From: Paenibacillus sp. HWE-109
Lineage (GTDB): Bacteria > Bacillota > Bacilli > Paenibacillales > NBRC-103111
Length of the DNA: 64,000 bases
NCBI RefSeq assembly: GCF_022163125.1
Contig: NZ_CP091881.1
Span: forward strand, 1,860,001-1,924,000
Direction of reading: 5' to 3'
Below, in pieces: positions 16,428 through 25,622 of the stretch (its first letter is position 1; every line of letters begins with the position of its first letter). The notes below the pieces were generated by a model that saw nothing but the letters and a program-made list of their open reading frames with translations, searched no databases and had not been told where the DNA came from. Both the position numbers and the translations under genes were made by a program.

Positions 16428-17243
16428 GTGAAATTAGGAAGATTCTTGCTGCACGCTGCACTTCTGCTGGGCGTTATGGCAATGGCGATGCCTTTGGTGT
16501 GGATGGCTCTTACTTCCGTCAAAACTTTTGCGGAATCTATGCAGGCGCCGCCAACGATATTGCCAGCTGCCTGGCAGTTTGCGAATTATGGCAAAGTACT
16601 GCAAAAAACCGAGTTCTTGCGTTATTTCGGCAACACGTTGTTCGTGACCGTGGTCAAAACAACAGGGCAGCTGCTGTTCTGCTCGCTGGCTGCGTTTGCC
16701 TTCGCCACCATGCGGTTTCCATGGAAAAATACTGTGTTTTTGCTGGTTTTATCCGTCATGATGCTGCCGCACCAACTCGCACTCTTGCCTACTTTTATTC
16801 TAATGAAACAGTTAGGCTGGCTGAATACGTACCAAGCGCTAATTGTTCCGGGGCTTGCCAGCGGTTTTGGCATCTTCCTGCTGCGCCAATTCTTCCTGTC
16901 CTTACCTATTGAAATCGGCGAAGCCGCCAAAATGGATGGCGCATCCTATCCTCGGATTTACTGGAGTTTGTATCTGTCGCTCTCGAAGCCGGGACTGATC
17001 TCATTATCGATCTTTGTCATCATTGCTTCATGGAATGATTTCTTGAATCCCTTGATTCTAACTAGTTCGGACAAAATGCGTGTGCTGTCCTTAGGGGTCG
17101 CCAGCTTCGTTGGCGAATTTGCCACGGATTATCCGCTTATGATGGCGGCTGCTTGTATTTCCGTCCTGCCGCTGATCTTGATGTTTATTTTGCTGCAGCG
17201 GTATTTTATCCAAGGAATTGCATTGACTGGGGTGAAAAGCTGA
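16428..17243 (+). CDS. Sugar ABC transporter permease (MalG/UgpE type)
   Basis: A 271-residue inner-membrane protein with six predicted helices. The EAA motif is EIGEAAKMDGASYPRIYWSL. It starts with GTG at 16428 behind AAGGAGAGG. The stop codon overlaps the ATG of the sulfatase gene (TGATG), tying import and desulfation in one operon. Confidence 0.93.
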   Translation: MKLGRFLLHAALLLGVMAMAMPLVWMALTSVKTFAESMQAPPTILPAAWQFANYGKVLQKTEFLRYFGNTLFVTVVKTTGQLLFCSLAAFAFATMRFPWKNTVFLLVLSVMMLPHQLALLPTFILMKQLGWLNTYQALIVPGLASGFGIFLLRQFFLSLPIEIGEAAKMDGASYPRIYWSLYLSLSKPGLISLSIFVIIASWNDFLNPLILTSSDKMRVLSLGVASFVGEFATDYPLMMAAACISVLPLILMFILLQRYFIQGIALTGVKS

Positions 17244-18712
17244 TGAATAACGTCATCATGATCATGACGGATCAGCATCGTGCTGATGCGCTGGGCTGTT
17301 ATGGTAATAGTGTCGTAGAGATGCCTAATCTGGATTGGCTGGCCTCACAGGGGACGCGCTTTACACATGCTTACTCGCCATCGCCATCCTGCGTGCCAGC
17401 CAGGGCTTCCCTGCTTACAGGCTTGGACCCCTGGCATACAGGAATTCTCGGGATGGGCAGAGGACAGGGGCCGATGGGGGTAGGCTTCGACTACACCTTG
17501 CCAGGTGCGCTTGCTGAGGCTGGCTATCAAACTTTTGGCGTAGGCAAAATGCACTTTTACCCGCAGCGAGCTAGGAATGGATTCCATGAGACGGTCTTGG
17601 ATGAATCTGGGCGCCAAGAAGATCCTGGCTTCGTGTCGGATTACAGGAGCTGGTTTTTGCAGCAGCGCAGCGGCCCGTACGATATTTCTGATCATGGCAT
17701 TGGCTGGAATAGCTGGATGACTCGGCCTTATCATGCTCCTGAAGCTCTTCATCCAACGGCGTGGACGGTTAATGAAGCCATCTCCTTCGTAGAAAGGCGG
17801 GATCCCACCAAGCCGTTTTTCTTAAAAGTATCTTTTGCCAGGCCGCATTCCCCTTATGATCCGCCATCGTATTACTTTGACCTTTATGGGGATAAGCCGA
17901 TTCCTGAGCCTTATCGCGGCGACTGGGATGAGCAGCATAACGATCCGGTAGAAGCATTGAAGCCTGACGCGTGGCGTGGCGTTCAAAGTCCGGAAACCAT
18001 CCGGCGCGCGCGGCAGGGATACTATGGTTCCATTACTTTCATCGACCATCAGTTGGGGCGATTAATAAGGGTACTGCAAAAGAAAGGCTTGTTTGACCCC
18101 ACCTTATTCGTGTTTCTGTCTGATCATGGCGACATGCTGGGGGATCACAATTTGTGGCGCAAAACGTACGCTTATGAAGGATCGGCGCGTATTCCGCTCA
18201 TTGTGAAGCCTCCTGCTACTTGGCAGCAACCCGTTCTCAGGGAAGTCTCTCACCCTGTCGTCATCCAAGATGTCATGCCCACCATCCTTGATTTTCTCAG
18301 TCTGAAAGTGAAGACGAAGCTGGATGGAATCAGCATGAAAGGATTAATGAGCGGCGATACGGGGCATGAACGCACGTATATTCACGGTGAACATGCCACC
18401 TGTTACTCCGAAGAGCAGGAGATGCAATTTCTGACGGATGGCAAAATCAAATATATCTGGTTTCCCCGGCTGGGAACAGAGCAGTTGTTTGATCTGCAAA
18501 CAGACCTGAGCGAAAGTGTGAATTTGGCTTCTCATCCAGAGTGGCATGACGCATTAGCAATGTGGCGGCAAAGGCTGGTGGAGCGCTTGGCATCACGCAA
18601 TCTCGGATTGACAGAGGGGGATCAGCTCGTCTTGCAAGCTGGTAAACCCTACATCGTCTCTCCGTATTATCAGAAGCGGTTAGAAGCTTCCTCCTACGAT
18701 TGGCTATCCTAA
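17243..18712 (+). CDS. Type I sulfatase (alkaline-phosphatase superfamily)
   Basis: A 489-residue cytoplasmic sulfatase: there is no signal peptide. The catalytic motif is CVPARASLLTG with Cys50, which must be converted to formylglycine, so a maturase (FGE or anSME) must be encoded elsewhere. Metal ligands are visible in IMTDQHRAD (Asp10) and SDHGDMLGDH. The start ATG overlaps the preceding permease stop. The C-terminal part has the usual small sulfatase subdomain. Being intracellular and co-transcribed with a sugar importer, it probably removes sulfate from an imported oligosaccharide such as a glycosaminoglycan fragment; the exact sugar and position of the sulfate are not predictable here. 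Confidence 0.92.
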   Translation: MNNVIMIMTDQHRADALGCYGNSVVEMPNLDWLASQGTRFTHAYSPSPSCVPARASLLTGLDPWHTGILGMGRGQGPMGVGFDYTLPGALAEAGYQTFGVGKMHFYPQRARNGFHETVLDESGRQEDPGFVSDYRSWFLQQRSGPYDISDHGIGWNSWMTRPYHAPEALHPTAWTVNEAISFVERRDPTKPFFLKVSFARPHSPYDPPSYYFDLYGDKPIPEPYRGDWDEQHNDPVEALKPDAWRGVQSPETIRRARQGYYGSITFIDHQLGRLIRVLQKKGLFDPTLFVFLSDHGDMLGDHNLWRKTYAYEGSARIPLIVKPPATWQQPVLREVSHPVVIQDVMPTILDFLSLKVKTKLDGISMKGLMSGDTGHERTYIHGEHATCYSEEQEMQFLTDGKIKYIWFPRLGTEQLFDLQTDLSESVNLASHPEWHDALAMWRQRLVERLASRNLGLTEGDQLVLQAGKPYIVSPYYQKRLEASSYDWLS

Positions 18713-18827
18713 AGCCATGGATTGACAGCGAAAAGAAGAGAATGGTAAAGTTAAATTCATAATCCTTCATATACCAAGTTAATCTATTGGGATAATGTAA
18801 TTTCGAATCGTCAGGAGTGTTTCATAA

Positions 18828-19331
18828 TTGGAAGATGTAGAAATCGTTGAGGCTTCCCCCGCACAAGTGGATGACGTGTTGGCCTTATGGCTTGAAGCTG
18901 CGCATTGGATGCTGTCCAAAGGCATTAATCAATGGCGTCCTGAACATTTTAATCGTGATGTCGTGCTGGCTTATTTTGAGGATAGACAGATTTTTCTGGC
19001 TAAGCATAACGGGGAATATGTAGGCAGCTTCGCTCTGCAATGGTCTGATCCTCGCGTGTGGGGAGATTTACATAATGAAGAGTCCGGTTATTTGCACAGG
19101 TTTGTGGTTCGCCGAACAAAGTCAGGACACAAATACGGTGAATACTTTCTCAAGTGGATCGAAGCTTATGTGAAGTCTCACAACAAAAAGTACGTAAGAC
19201 TGGATTGCATGGCTACCAATGAGGTGTTGAATTCTTATTATCGCAAACAGGAGTTTACTTATATCGGCACCTATGAATTGCATGCGGGGGAACATAGCTG
19301 GTTAGGGAGCTTATATGAGAAGCAAGTATAA
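18828..19331 (+). CDS. GNAT-family N-acetyltransferase
   Basis: A 167-residue GNAT protein. The acetyl-CoA site is in LHRFVVRRTKSGHKYGEYFL, a slightly loose version of the Q/R-x-x-G-x-G/A motif, followed by a helix and the strand KYVRLDCMATN with N-x-x-L-N-x-Y-Y-R-K, typical of the family's last half. The start is a TTG with AGGAGTG upstream. A possible promoter, TTGACA at 18722-18727 and TAAAGT 18 bp on, precedes it. The acceptor is unknown. Confidence 0.85.
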   Translation: MEDVEIVEASPAQVDDVLALWLEAAHWMLSKGINQWRPEHFNRDVVLAYFEDRQIFLAKHNGEYVGSFALQWSDPRVWGDLHNEESGYLHRFVVRRTKSGHKYGEYFLKWIEAYVKSHNKKYVRLDCMATNEVLNSYYRKQEFTYIGTYELHAGEHSWLGSLYEKQV

Positions 19332-19378
19332 GCCGGAACCACGCGGAAGCTGCTAAGGTGCTGGTGGTGGTGGAGCTA

Positions 19379-19450
19379 GATAAATGGCTGGGAGAACACG
19401 GAGTGTTGGTGCAAGGAAAAGTAGCTGATGGATTCGACGGTGCGGCAGTA
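19379..19450. repeat. Dispersed ~70-bp intergenic repeat (copy A)
   Basis: GATGG-TGGGAGA, then GCAAGG-AAAGTAGCTGA, then ATT-GACGGTGCGGC in the same order as in the intergenic segment 35220-35290. The core 19411-19447 matches 35248-35284 with few changes. No coding function is apparent. Confidence 0.6.
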
Positions 19451-19494
19451 AACCATCGTTGAACGAAGGTTGCTAGAATAGAGGTTTATAAACA

Positions 19495-19533
19495 AAAGAC
19501 CGTCAGGGTTGAAAATTCCCTGGCGGTCTTTTG
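19495..19533 (+). terminator. Rho-independent terminator
   Basis: AGACCGTCAGGG pairs with CCCTGGCGGTCT (one G-T pair) around a 9-base loop and is followed by TTTTGC. It ends the unit containing the acetyltransferase gene 165 bp upstream. Confidence 0.8.
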
Positions 19534-19584
19534 CTTGTATATGTTTGCCTAGAGGCCCCCACCATGATAGGGGTCAATGCGCGG

Positions 19585-19800
19585 AGGTAAGGGAACTACA
19601 AGCCGTTATTCTGGCCAAAAGTGTCCATCTAGCGATGTTGAGGGAACTACAGGGCGCTATAGTGCTGTTTGCTGGAAAATTCAGCGCTTTTTGTGGAAAT
19701 AAGACCCTGTAGTTCCGTTAATATCCTGTAATCGCTGCAATTTGCCAAAATAGAGCCCTAGAGTTCCTTTATATAAAATTCGTCGCTGTTAAGCGCTCAA
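19585..19800. repeat. Palindromic intergenic repeat cluster, GGAACTAnnnnnCGCTAT family (copy 2)
   Basis: Direct units GGGAACTACAAGCCGTTATT (19591 on) and GGGAACTACAGGGCGCTATA (19642 on) are followed by inverted units AAGACCCTGTAGTTCC (19701 on) and TAGAGCCCTAGAGTTCC (19751 on). The segment 19677-19722 matches 42011-42056 with about six differences in 46 bp. The 498-bp gap 19332-19829 holds this cluster, repeat copy A and a terminator, but no credible gene. Confidence 0.7.
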
Positions 19801-19829
19801 CTCTGCGTCCGGCGAAACCGCTTATCTTG

Positions 19830-22800
19830 TTAATTGCCTGAAACGGATACTTCCGAGATGCTGTTATATACGGAAGCACTGTTGCCCGTACAAATAATTT
19901 TGACGAACCGCACATTCGTGTCGATCACATCGTAGGTTTCATAACCGCTGATGCTTCCGGAGTTTCCGGCATACAGAGGGGTCCAATTCGTACCATCGCT
20001 GGAACCTTCGATTTGGAAGGTATAGACACGTTCTGAGCCTCGATGCCATGCAATAGAGACAGATCCGACAGTCGACGGTTGGTTAAGCTGGTACTGAATC
20101 GACTGTTGGCCTTTGGCTGACCAATAGGTGTTGAAGTCTTGATCGAGCGTATTTTGCGGCGGAAACTCTGGTACAATGCTGCTCGCTTGGTAGTAAGTAA
20201 TCGGCAGCTGAGGGGCATCAGTGGGCAAGCCAACTTTGCTTTTGACATTGAAACTAATGTAATAAGTGCTTGGCAGTACGCCACCTTGCGGGTGTGTGAC
20301 TTGCACTTGGGTTGAGCCCGTAAGCTGGGCTGCTGGAATAATCGTCACCGTATCGGACGGATCGGAGGATACAGCGGTAATCGTTGGCACTTGCGATGTC
20401 CCATAAGGAAGATCAATGGTGTAGCTGCGTTTGGCCGATGTGAATGTGCTTAAAGGCTGGCCATTGATCGTCATGGAAGACAAGGAAGCATGTGCTGTCG
20501 TGCTCAGCTGCCAATTCGCAAGCGGTGTAACAGTTGGCGTGTCTAGCGGTTTGGACTGACCGGCTACAAGCGGTACGAAACGGATCGCGATGGTTGTATT
20601 GCCGGCATTCGTTAACTGAACCACCAGCTTGCGCACATTCGTCAATTCATCTTGAGTCGGATGAGGAGAAGTAGGTAAAGGTTCAGCATTCATCTGTGAG
20701 AAGGTGCCCTGTGTTGGTGACAATAGCTGGGCATACAAGCGTTTGTTGTTTTGGGTTAGGATGGCAGATTTCCCGTCAGGTGCTATGTCAATGTCTGCGT
20801 TCGTGTGCATAAACCAATACATGTCCCAAGGTGCCTTGGTTTGAACTTCGTCTTGGACGAGAAACTCGCTGCGCTGATTGAACAGCATCAGACCTCTTTG
20901 CGAATGGACGACTTCATCTCGGTAAGCTGAAGTCGTGTCAACAATGGCAAACCCGCCCTCCGGCGCAGAAGTTTGGTAATTCGTGATTTGTGAGACAGCC
21001 GTGAGGGATTGGTCGGGTTGATTATCAGGATTAATTACGAGCGTATTTTGTCCCTCGGCTCTTTTCCGATAATAATCAAAGCGCAGCGGGTTTGTTTTCC
21101 CATCAGGTTCAATGATGAAATAGCCTGGGTCCGCATAATTTCCTTTACCCAAATCAAGTGCCCAACGCACGCCAAGCGCATCTAGGATGAATGTACCGCT
21201 ATCGAGATCTTCGTGCAGGGAGCCTGTGACATTATGATCATTAATTCCGCCTTTGATCCCAGCAATAAATGCGCCTGGATCGTTCCAAGAATCACGGAAT
21301 GTAGCCACATCTACGCGACCAGGCCGATCATGAACCCGGTAAACATTATCCAGATTCGTTGGTGCCGTTGTGCTGTAGAAGCCTGGTCGATACCAGACCA
21401 GATCCATGGGTGTTACTTGCCCTGTTTTGTCATAAGCGAAGTGACGGTACCAAGAAATATCCGGTGTGTTCAGATGCTTGGCTAACCACAACAATTCCGG
21501 TGTAGCGATGAACTGATAGTCCGAATCACCGTAGTTAAACGGTCCTTTGACACTTGATAAATTGGCCATGAAATTGCCAGTTTCCGGGATGCCGGGACGA
21601 TTCAACAACCCGTAATTCGTACCTAGAGAGGTTTGCAGGGAAGAGAGCATATAGGTGAAATAAACGGCTGCATAATCCCAATAGGCCGTACCTTCGGACC
21701 AGGCACCATCAGTGGCAAAAACGGACATGCCTATCTGCACGCTATCGAGCCCTTTTTCCAGGACACTCTCCACAACTTTGACGCTTTTGGTCGCATCCTT
21801 CAGAAGGGGATCATCCAGAATCGTATCATCTTCGTCTGCAATGGCTAGTGCTGCTGTTACGAGCCCACCATTGACGACAAGATTCCAATTGCTTGGTGAA
21901 CGGGTCCACCAGTCTGAGGTGCCATCGATATAAGCTTTTTTGGCTGGCAGCATAATTTTGGTCATCATGTTCTGCCTAAGCGCAGTTCGCTGGGCTGGAG
22001 TCATGGCCTGGTAGAGCCAGTCGTACCCAATAGCAGCGGTATGCGCCATCTCGGAGATGCTCAGGAAATTGCTGTCTCCTGACCAATTAGGATAGTTCTC
22101 CATATGCTCGAGTTCGCTGATGGCTCTCGTGGCATATTGGGTTTGCCCTGTCAGTTGATAGGTTAGCCCCAAGGTTTGAATGCGTTTCAGCAAATCTTGC
22201 GCGACAGGCAGAATAGAATTACCAGGCTGATATACCTTGTAATCGAGCAAAGGCGTGCTGTTCACATAGACGTCGGCAGCAGCTTGTATCTTGGCAAACC
22301 ATTCTTGCGCTGTAGGATCAGGATTCGTTGTCAACATATCTCGCATCCTTGCGAAGTCATCCGCATTGGCCATAAGCCGGGGATGCTGCTGATTGGGCTG
22401 ACTAGTCTTGAGATTTGCAATGATTTGGCTTCCTGGCAACCCAATGAAGATCGTCATCGTAGTTGTTGCTGTGCCGCCGTGGCCATCATCAACACGAGCT
22501 ATGAATGCGTCATAGCCGTAGTAGCCTGCAGTCGGAATGTATTCATAATTGCCAGAAGTGCCTAGTGTGAGCGACCCGTGACTGGTTGTTTGGACCAAGG
22601 TGTAGCTCAGTGTATCATTGTCACGATCTTTGCCAAGCAGAGTTCCTACGAATTGATTGCCAAGATCTCTATTGCGAATGATGACGACTGGATCTAGCGT
22701 AGGCGCATGCTGAATGGCATTAACAGTAACTTGTATCGTCGATGTGGCGTAGTGGCCATTTGCATCACTCACCAGCACGGCGAAGCGATCTTTCCCGATA

Positions 22801-25364
22801 TAATTTTCCTTGGGATAGTAAGTCCACGCACCGCCTGTTTCTACGAAGAGTTGCCCATTCTTCGGTTCAACAATTTTGGAATAGGTTAGTGTGTGACCGC
22901 CTGTATCTGCAGCAGTTACGGTTCCATGCAAGGAGGCGTCCTGATTCACTTGAAGCTGTGCATTGCTTGCCGTAATGTCTGTTGGGTCTTCGGCCATAAC
23001 GACATATGTTACGGATTCTTTATTTCCGTAGGTAGCTCCAGTTACCGTTGCAACGCCGCCAGCAATTGCTTTGACGGTAGCCGTAGTGCTGTAAGCATCC
23101 GTCGTGACAGTGACAAGGTTTGGATTGGATGTGCTCCAGGTTAAAAATGGATTAGACGCATTGCTTGGCGCAATCGTGGCAGGAATAGAGAGAGACTGAC
23201 CAACGACTGCGTACCCGCTGTAACTTGGCAAAGTCAGGTCGCTAATAGGTGTCCATGGAAACAGTTTGATATCATCGAACCAAGCTGTTCCTGTGCTAGT
23301 GTCGAGATTTAAATCTATGCGAGCTGAATTAGCAGATGCAGGTATTTGAACAATTTCATCAATTTGAACCCAATCATTGTTGCCACTGAGATAACTGATC
23401 GGGAAAATGTGTGTATCCTGGTAAGCGGGTGTGTTCGAAGTTAGCCGGATGGCAACCCCGCGTCCGCCAGCAATTTGTGATGTTTTGATCCAACCTGTGA
23501 CTTTGTAGTACTGGCCAGGCACCACTGGTTTGATTTGATTTAAACTCATGCTGCCACTGGTTGCCGCCGTAATCTTCAAGGCTTTTCCGCCGGAATGAGA
23601 ATTTGAATCCCAGTCGGCTACAGGCTTTTGCAAGCTGTCTGGACTATAAGCGCCCCATTTGGCAATTTTTGTGTCTTTGCTAGTGTTCCAACCGCTGCCG
23701 GCATAATTGAAATCTGTTGTCTCCATGTTGCCGTTTTCTAAGATGCTAGCGGCATTGACATTTAAGAAATACGAAGCGGAGACGCCGCCGTCGACAGAGG
23801 TAGCCGTAATGATCGCTATACCGCGTGAAACGGCTGTGACTTTCCCGTCGACAACTGTCGCGACCGACGGATTGGATGAGCTCCAAGTAAGTCGTTTATC
23901 TGTGGCTTGTGCCGGAATGAACACGGCACTAAGTGATATTGGCGAGTCTCCTACGTCCAAACTGCCATTCGCTGCGCCCAGGGAAACACTCGCAATGGGT
24001 GTCCATGGCAAGAGTTGAATCTCATCGAAAAAAGCTAAACCGGTACTGTTATCATAAATCGCATAGATGCGTGCTTTGGTTGCGGTAGCGGGTGCTTGCA
24101 CGTTGTCTTCTTTGAGCACCCAGTTCTGGGTGCCGGTCAAGCTGACAGCAGGCACATTGGCACTGCTTACAACAGCATTAGCGGCGTTGAGCCAATTAAT
24201 CCGCAAGGAAGCCCCTTTTCCGACTAAGTTCTGTGTGTTCATCCAAGCGCTTAGACGATAAATCTGATTGCTTGCAACATTGATCGTCGTTGCGACAGAA
24301 GCCGAGCTCTTCGTATCGGCGCTGATCCGTATGGCATGGCCGCCATCATGATAAACACTATCGCTGACAGAGACAACTGGACTGCCGTAAGATGAAGTTG
24401 CCTGCCAGGAGTTAGCGGAATCATTCGTCCAACCATTAGACGTACCTGCCGTTACCTCTTCGAAGGAACCATTGGGCAGGAGATTCGCGCTTGTTACGGT
24501 TACCGGGTAAGTGACAGAGAAGCTTGGTTCTACGGCGCTTGCTGGCGTCTGCGCTGTGATAATTGCCGTTCCGGCGGCTATTCCTGTCACAACGCCTTGC
24601 TGAACGGTTGCCACCTGCGCATTGGAGCTGGACCACTCAAGTGTGGGGTTGCTTGCATTTGGCGGAGAGACAAGAACCGGGACGGTTGTTGTTTTTCCTG
24701 CTTCAACGCGAGTTGAAGGCTGCTGGAGAGTAACTCCGGTGACAGGAATCCAGGGGAACAGTTGAATTTCATCAAACCAGACACTGCCTGTACCGGCGAA
24801 ACTGAGTTCAATTTTGGCATTCGTAGCATTTGCCGGAGCTACCAGATTCTTCTCATAGGGAATAGGTGTTACCCAATCTTTGTAACCCTTGAGAACGTCG
24901 GAGGTGATCTGGCCTGAACCTACTTCACTATTCGAAGCATTATAGAAGATAACTCGGATATTGGCACCAGATGCGGAGCCGATGCCGACGAGCGATTGGC
25001 TGCGAATAGCGCCAATCAGCTTATACGTGACGCCGCCTGTCACAGGAATGCCGCTTTGGTTAATCGTAGCGCTGCTGGCTGCAGTAGCGCTCACTTTTAC
25101 CGCGTTCACACTCAAATATCCGTGATAGTTATCCACTGTGATCGCAGGCGTTCCTGATAATACGGACACGCCCCAGGAGTTGGCGCTTTTTGTCGTCCAG
25201 CCGGAACCCGCTGCCGCTGTAGCCGTGAGTTCCATGGAACCGTTAAGGACGAGATTCGCATTGGCTGCCTGTGCTTGGGAAGCCGCACCGGGTAACCAAT
25301 CCAGCGGGGGTACAACGCTAACAACTAACAGAAAAATAATAGCTAGCAATAAACTTTTTCGCAT
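19830..25364 (-). CDS. Giant secreted heparinase II/III-like polysaccharide lyase with carbohydrate-binding modules
   Basis: An 1844-residue exported protein. After a signal peptide (about residues 1-35) come three alternating pairs of a galactose-binding-like module (starting near 34, 290 and 538, each with NG-ME/FEE and a closing WFDEIQLFPW-type strand) and a bacterial Ig-like (BIG2) module. Two cadherin-like tandem modules follow (about 793-985, with KNGQLFVETGGAWTYYP). The helical lyase domain runs from about 1000 (HPRLMANADDFARMRDML) through SPSNWNLVVNGG, and the beta-sandwich lyase domain contains DRPGRVDVATFRDSW and KGGINDHNVTGSLHEDLDSG. Another Ig-like segment (about 1630) and a C-terminal discoidin/F5-8C module (about 1720-1844) end it. 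I chose the ATG at 25362-25364 behind AAGGTGG. It should cleave a uronic-acid-containing polysaccharide outside the cell; the family (heparin, chondroitin, alginate, other) is not decided by what I can see. Confidence 0.88.
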   Translation of the reverse strand: MRKSLLLAIIFLLVVSVVPPLDWLPGAASQAQAANANLVLNGSMELTATAAAGSGWTTKSANSWGVSVLSGTPAITVDNYHGYLSVNAVKVSATAASSATINQSGIPVTGGVTYKLIGAIRSQSLVGIGSASGANIRVIFYNASNSEVGSGQITSDVLKGYKDWVTPIPYEKNLVAPANATNAKIELSFAGTGSVWFDEIQLFPWIPVTGVTLQQPSTRVEAGKTTTVPVLVSPPNASNPTLEWSSSNAQVATVQQGVVTGIAAGTAIITAQTPASAVEPSFSVTYPVTVTSANLLPNGSFEEVTAGTSNGWTNDSANSWQATSSYGSPVVSVSDSVYHDGGHAIRISADTKSSASVATTINVASNQIYRLSAWMNTQNLVGKGASLRINWLNAANAVVSSANVPAVSLTGTQNWVLKEDNVQAPATATKARIYAIYDNSTGLAFFDEIQLLPWTPIASVSLGAANGSLDVGDSPISLSAVFIPAQATDKRLTWSSSNPSVATVVDGKVTAVSRGIAIITATSVDGGVSASYFLNVNAASILENGNMETTDFNYAGSGWNTSKDTKIAKWGAYSPDSLQKPVADWDSNSHSGGKALKITAATSGSMSLNQIKPVVPGQYYKVTGWIKTSQIAGGRGVAIRLTSNTPAYQDTHIFPISYLSGNNDWVQIDEIVQIPASANSARIDLNLDTSTGTAWFDDIKLFPWTPISDLTLPSYSGYAVVGQSLSIPATIAPSNASNPFLTWSTSNPNLVTVTTDAYSTTATVKAIAGGVATVTGATYGNKESVTYVVMAEDPTDITASNAQLQVNQDASLHGTVTAADTGGHTLTYSKIVEPKNGQLFVETGGAWTYYPKENYIGKDRFAVLVSDANGHYATSTIQVTVNAIQHAPTLDPVVIIRNRDLGNQFVGTLLGKDRDNDTLSYTLVQTTSHGSLTLGTSGNYEYIPTAGYYGYDAFIARVDDGHGGTATTTMTIFIGLPGSQIIANLKTSQPNQQHPRLMANADDFARMRDMLTTNPDPTAQEWFAKIQAAADVYVNSTPLLDYKVYQPGNSILPVAQDLLKRIQTLGLTYQLTGQTQYATRAISELEHMENYPNWSGDSNFLSISEMAHTAAIGYDWLYQAMTPAQRTALRQNMMTKIMLPAKKAYIDGTSDWWTRSPSNWNLVVNGGLVTAALAIADEDDTILDDPLLKDATKSVKVVESVLEKGLDSVQIGMSVFATDGAWSEGTAYWDYAAVYFTYMLSSLQTSLGTNYGLLNRPGIPETGNFMANLSSVKGPFNYGDSDYQFIATPELLWLAKHLNTPDISWYRHFAYDKTGQVTPMDLVWYRPGFYSTTAPTNLDNVYRVHDRPGRVDVATFRDSWNDPGAFIAGIKGGINDHNVTGSLHEDLDSGTFILDALGVRWALDLGKGNYADPGYFIIEPDGKTNPLRFDYYRKRAEGQNTLVINPDNQPDQSLTAVSQITNYQTSAPEGGFAIVDTTSAYRDEVVHSQRGLMLFNQRSEFLVQDEVQTKAPWDMYWFMHTNADIDIAPDGKSAILTQNNKRLYAQLLSPTQGTFSQMNAEPLPTSPHPTQDELTNVRKLVVQLTNAGNTTIAIRFVPLVAGQSKPLDTPTVTPLANWQLSTTAHASLSSMTINGQPLSTFTSAKRSYTIDLPYGTSQVPTITAVSSDPSDTVTIIPAAQLTGSTQVQVTHPQGGVLPSTYYISFNVKSKVGLPTDAPQLPITYYQASSIVPEFPPQNTLDQDFNTYWSAKGQQSIQYQLNQPSTVGSVSIAWHRGSERVYTFQIEGSSDGTNWTPLYAGNSGSISGYETYDVIDTNVRFVKIICTGNSASVYNSISEVSVSGN

Positions 25365-25558
25365 TAATTTCCCACCTTCTTCTTCCTTGGATGACCCCTT
25401 CGTGGGCCTCATCCGCATTATAGAATACGCATTTTGCCTTGCCTATATTGCACACGCAAGACCTACCATTAGGATACATTATGCGACCTTTAGGCCATGT
25501 CTATCGCGTGATGATCTCCTATACTTTCACAGGTATGGAGATCATATGGAAATACCAA

Positions 25559-25604
25559 AAGGGCTGTCCCTCAAGTAGGTTGAACTACTTGAGGGACAGC
25601 CCTT
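25559..25604 (-). terminator. Terminator after the YesN-type regulator gene
   Basis: A 20-bp perfect stem, AAGGGCTGTCCCTCAAGTAG with its complement, around GTTGAA. Read on the minus strand it ends in CCCTTTTGG. It separates the two-component operon from the lyase gene downstream. Confidence 0.8.
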
Positions 25605-25622
25605 GTTAAAGCCAAGCTGCTG

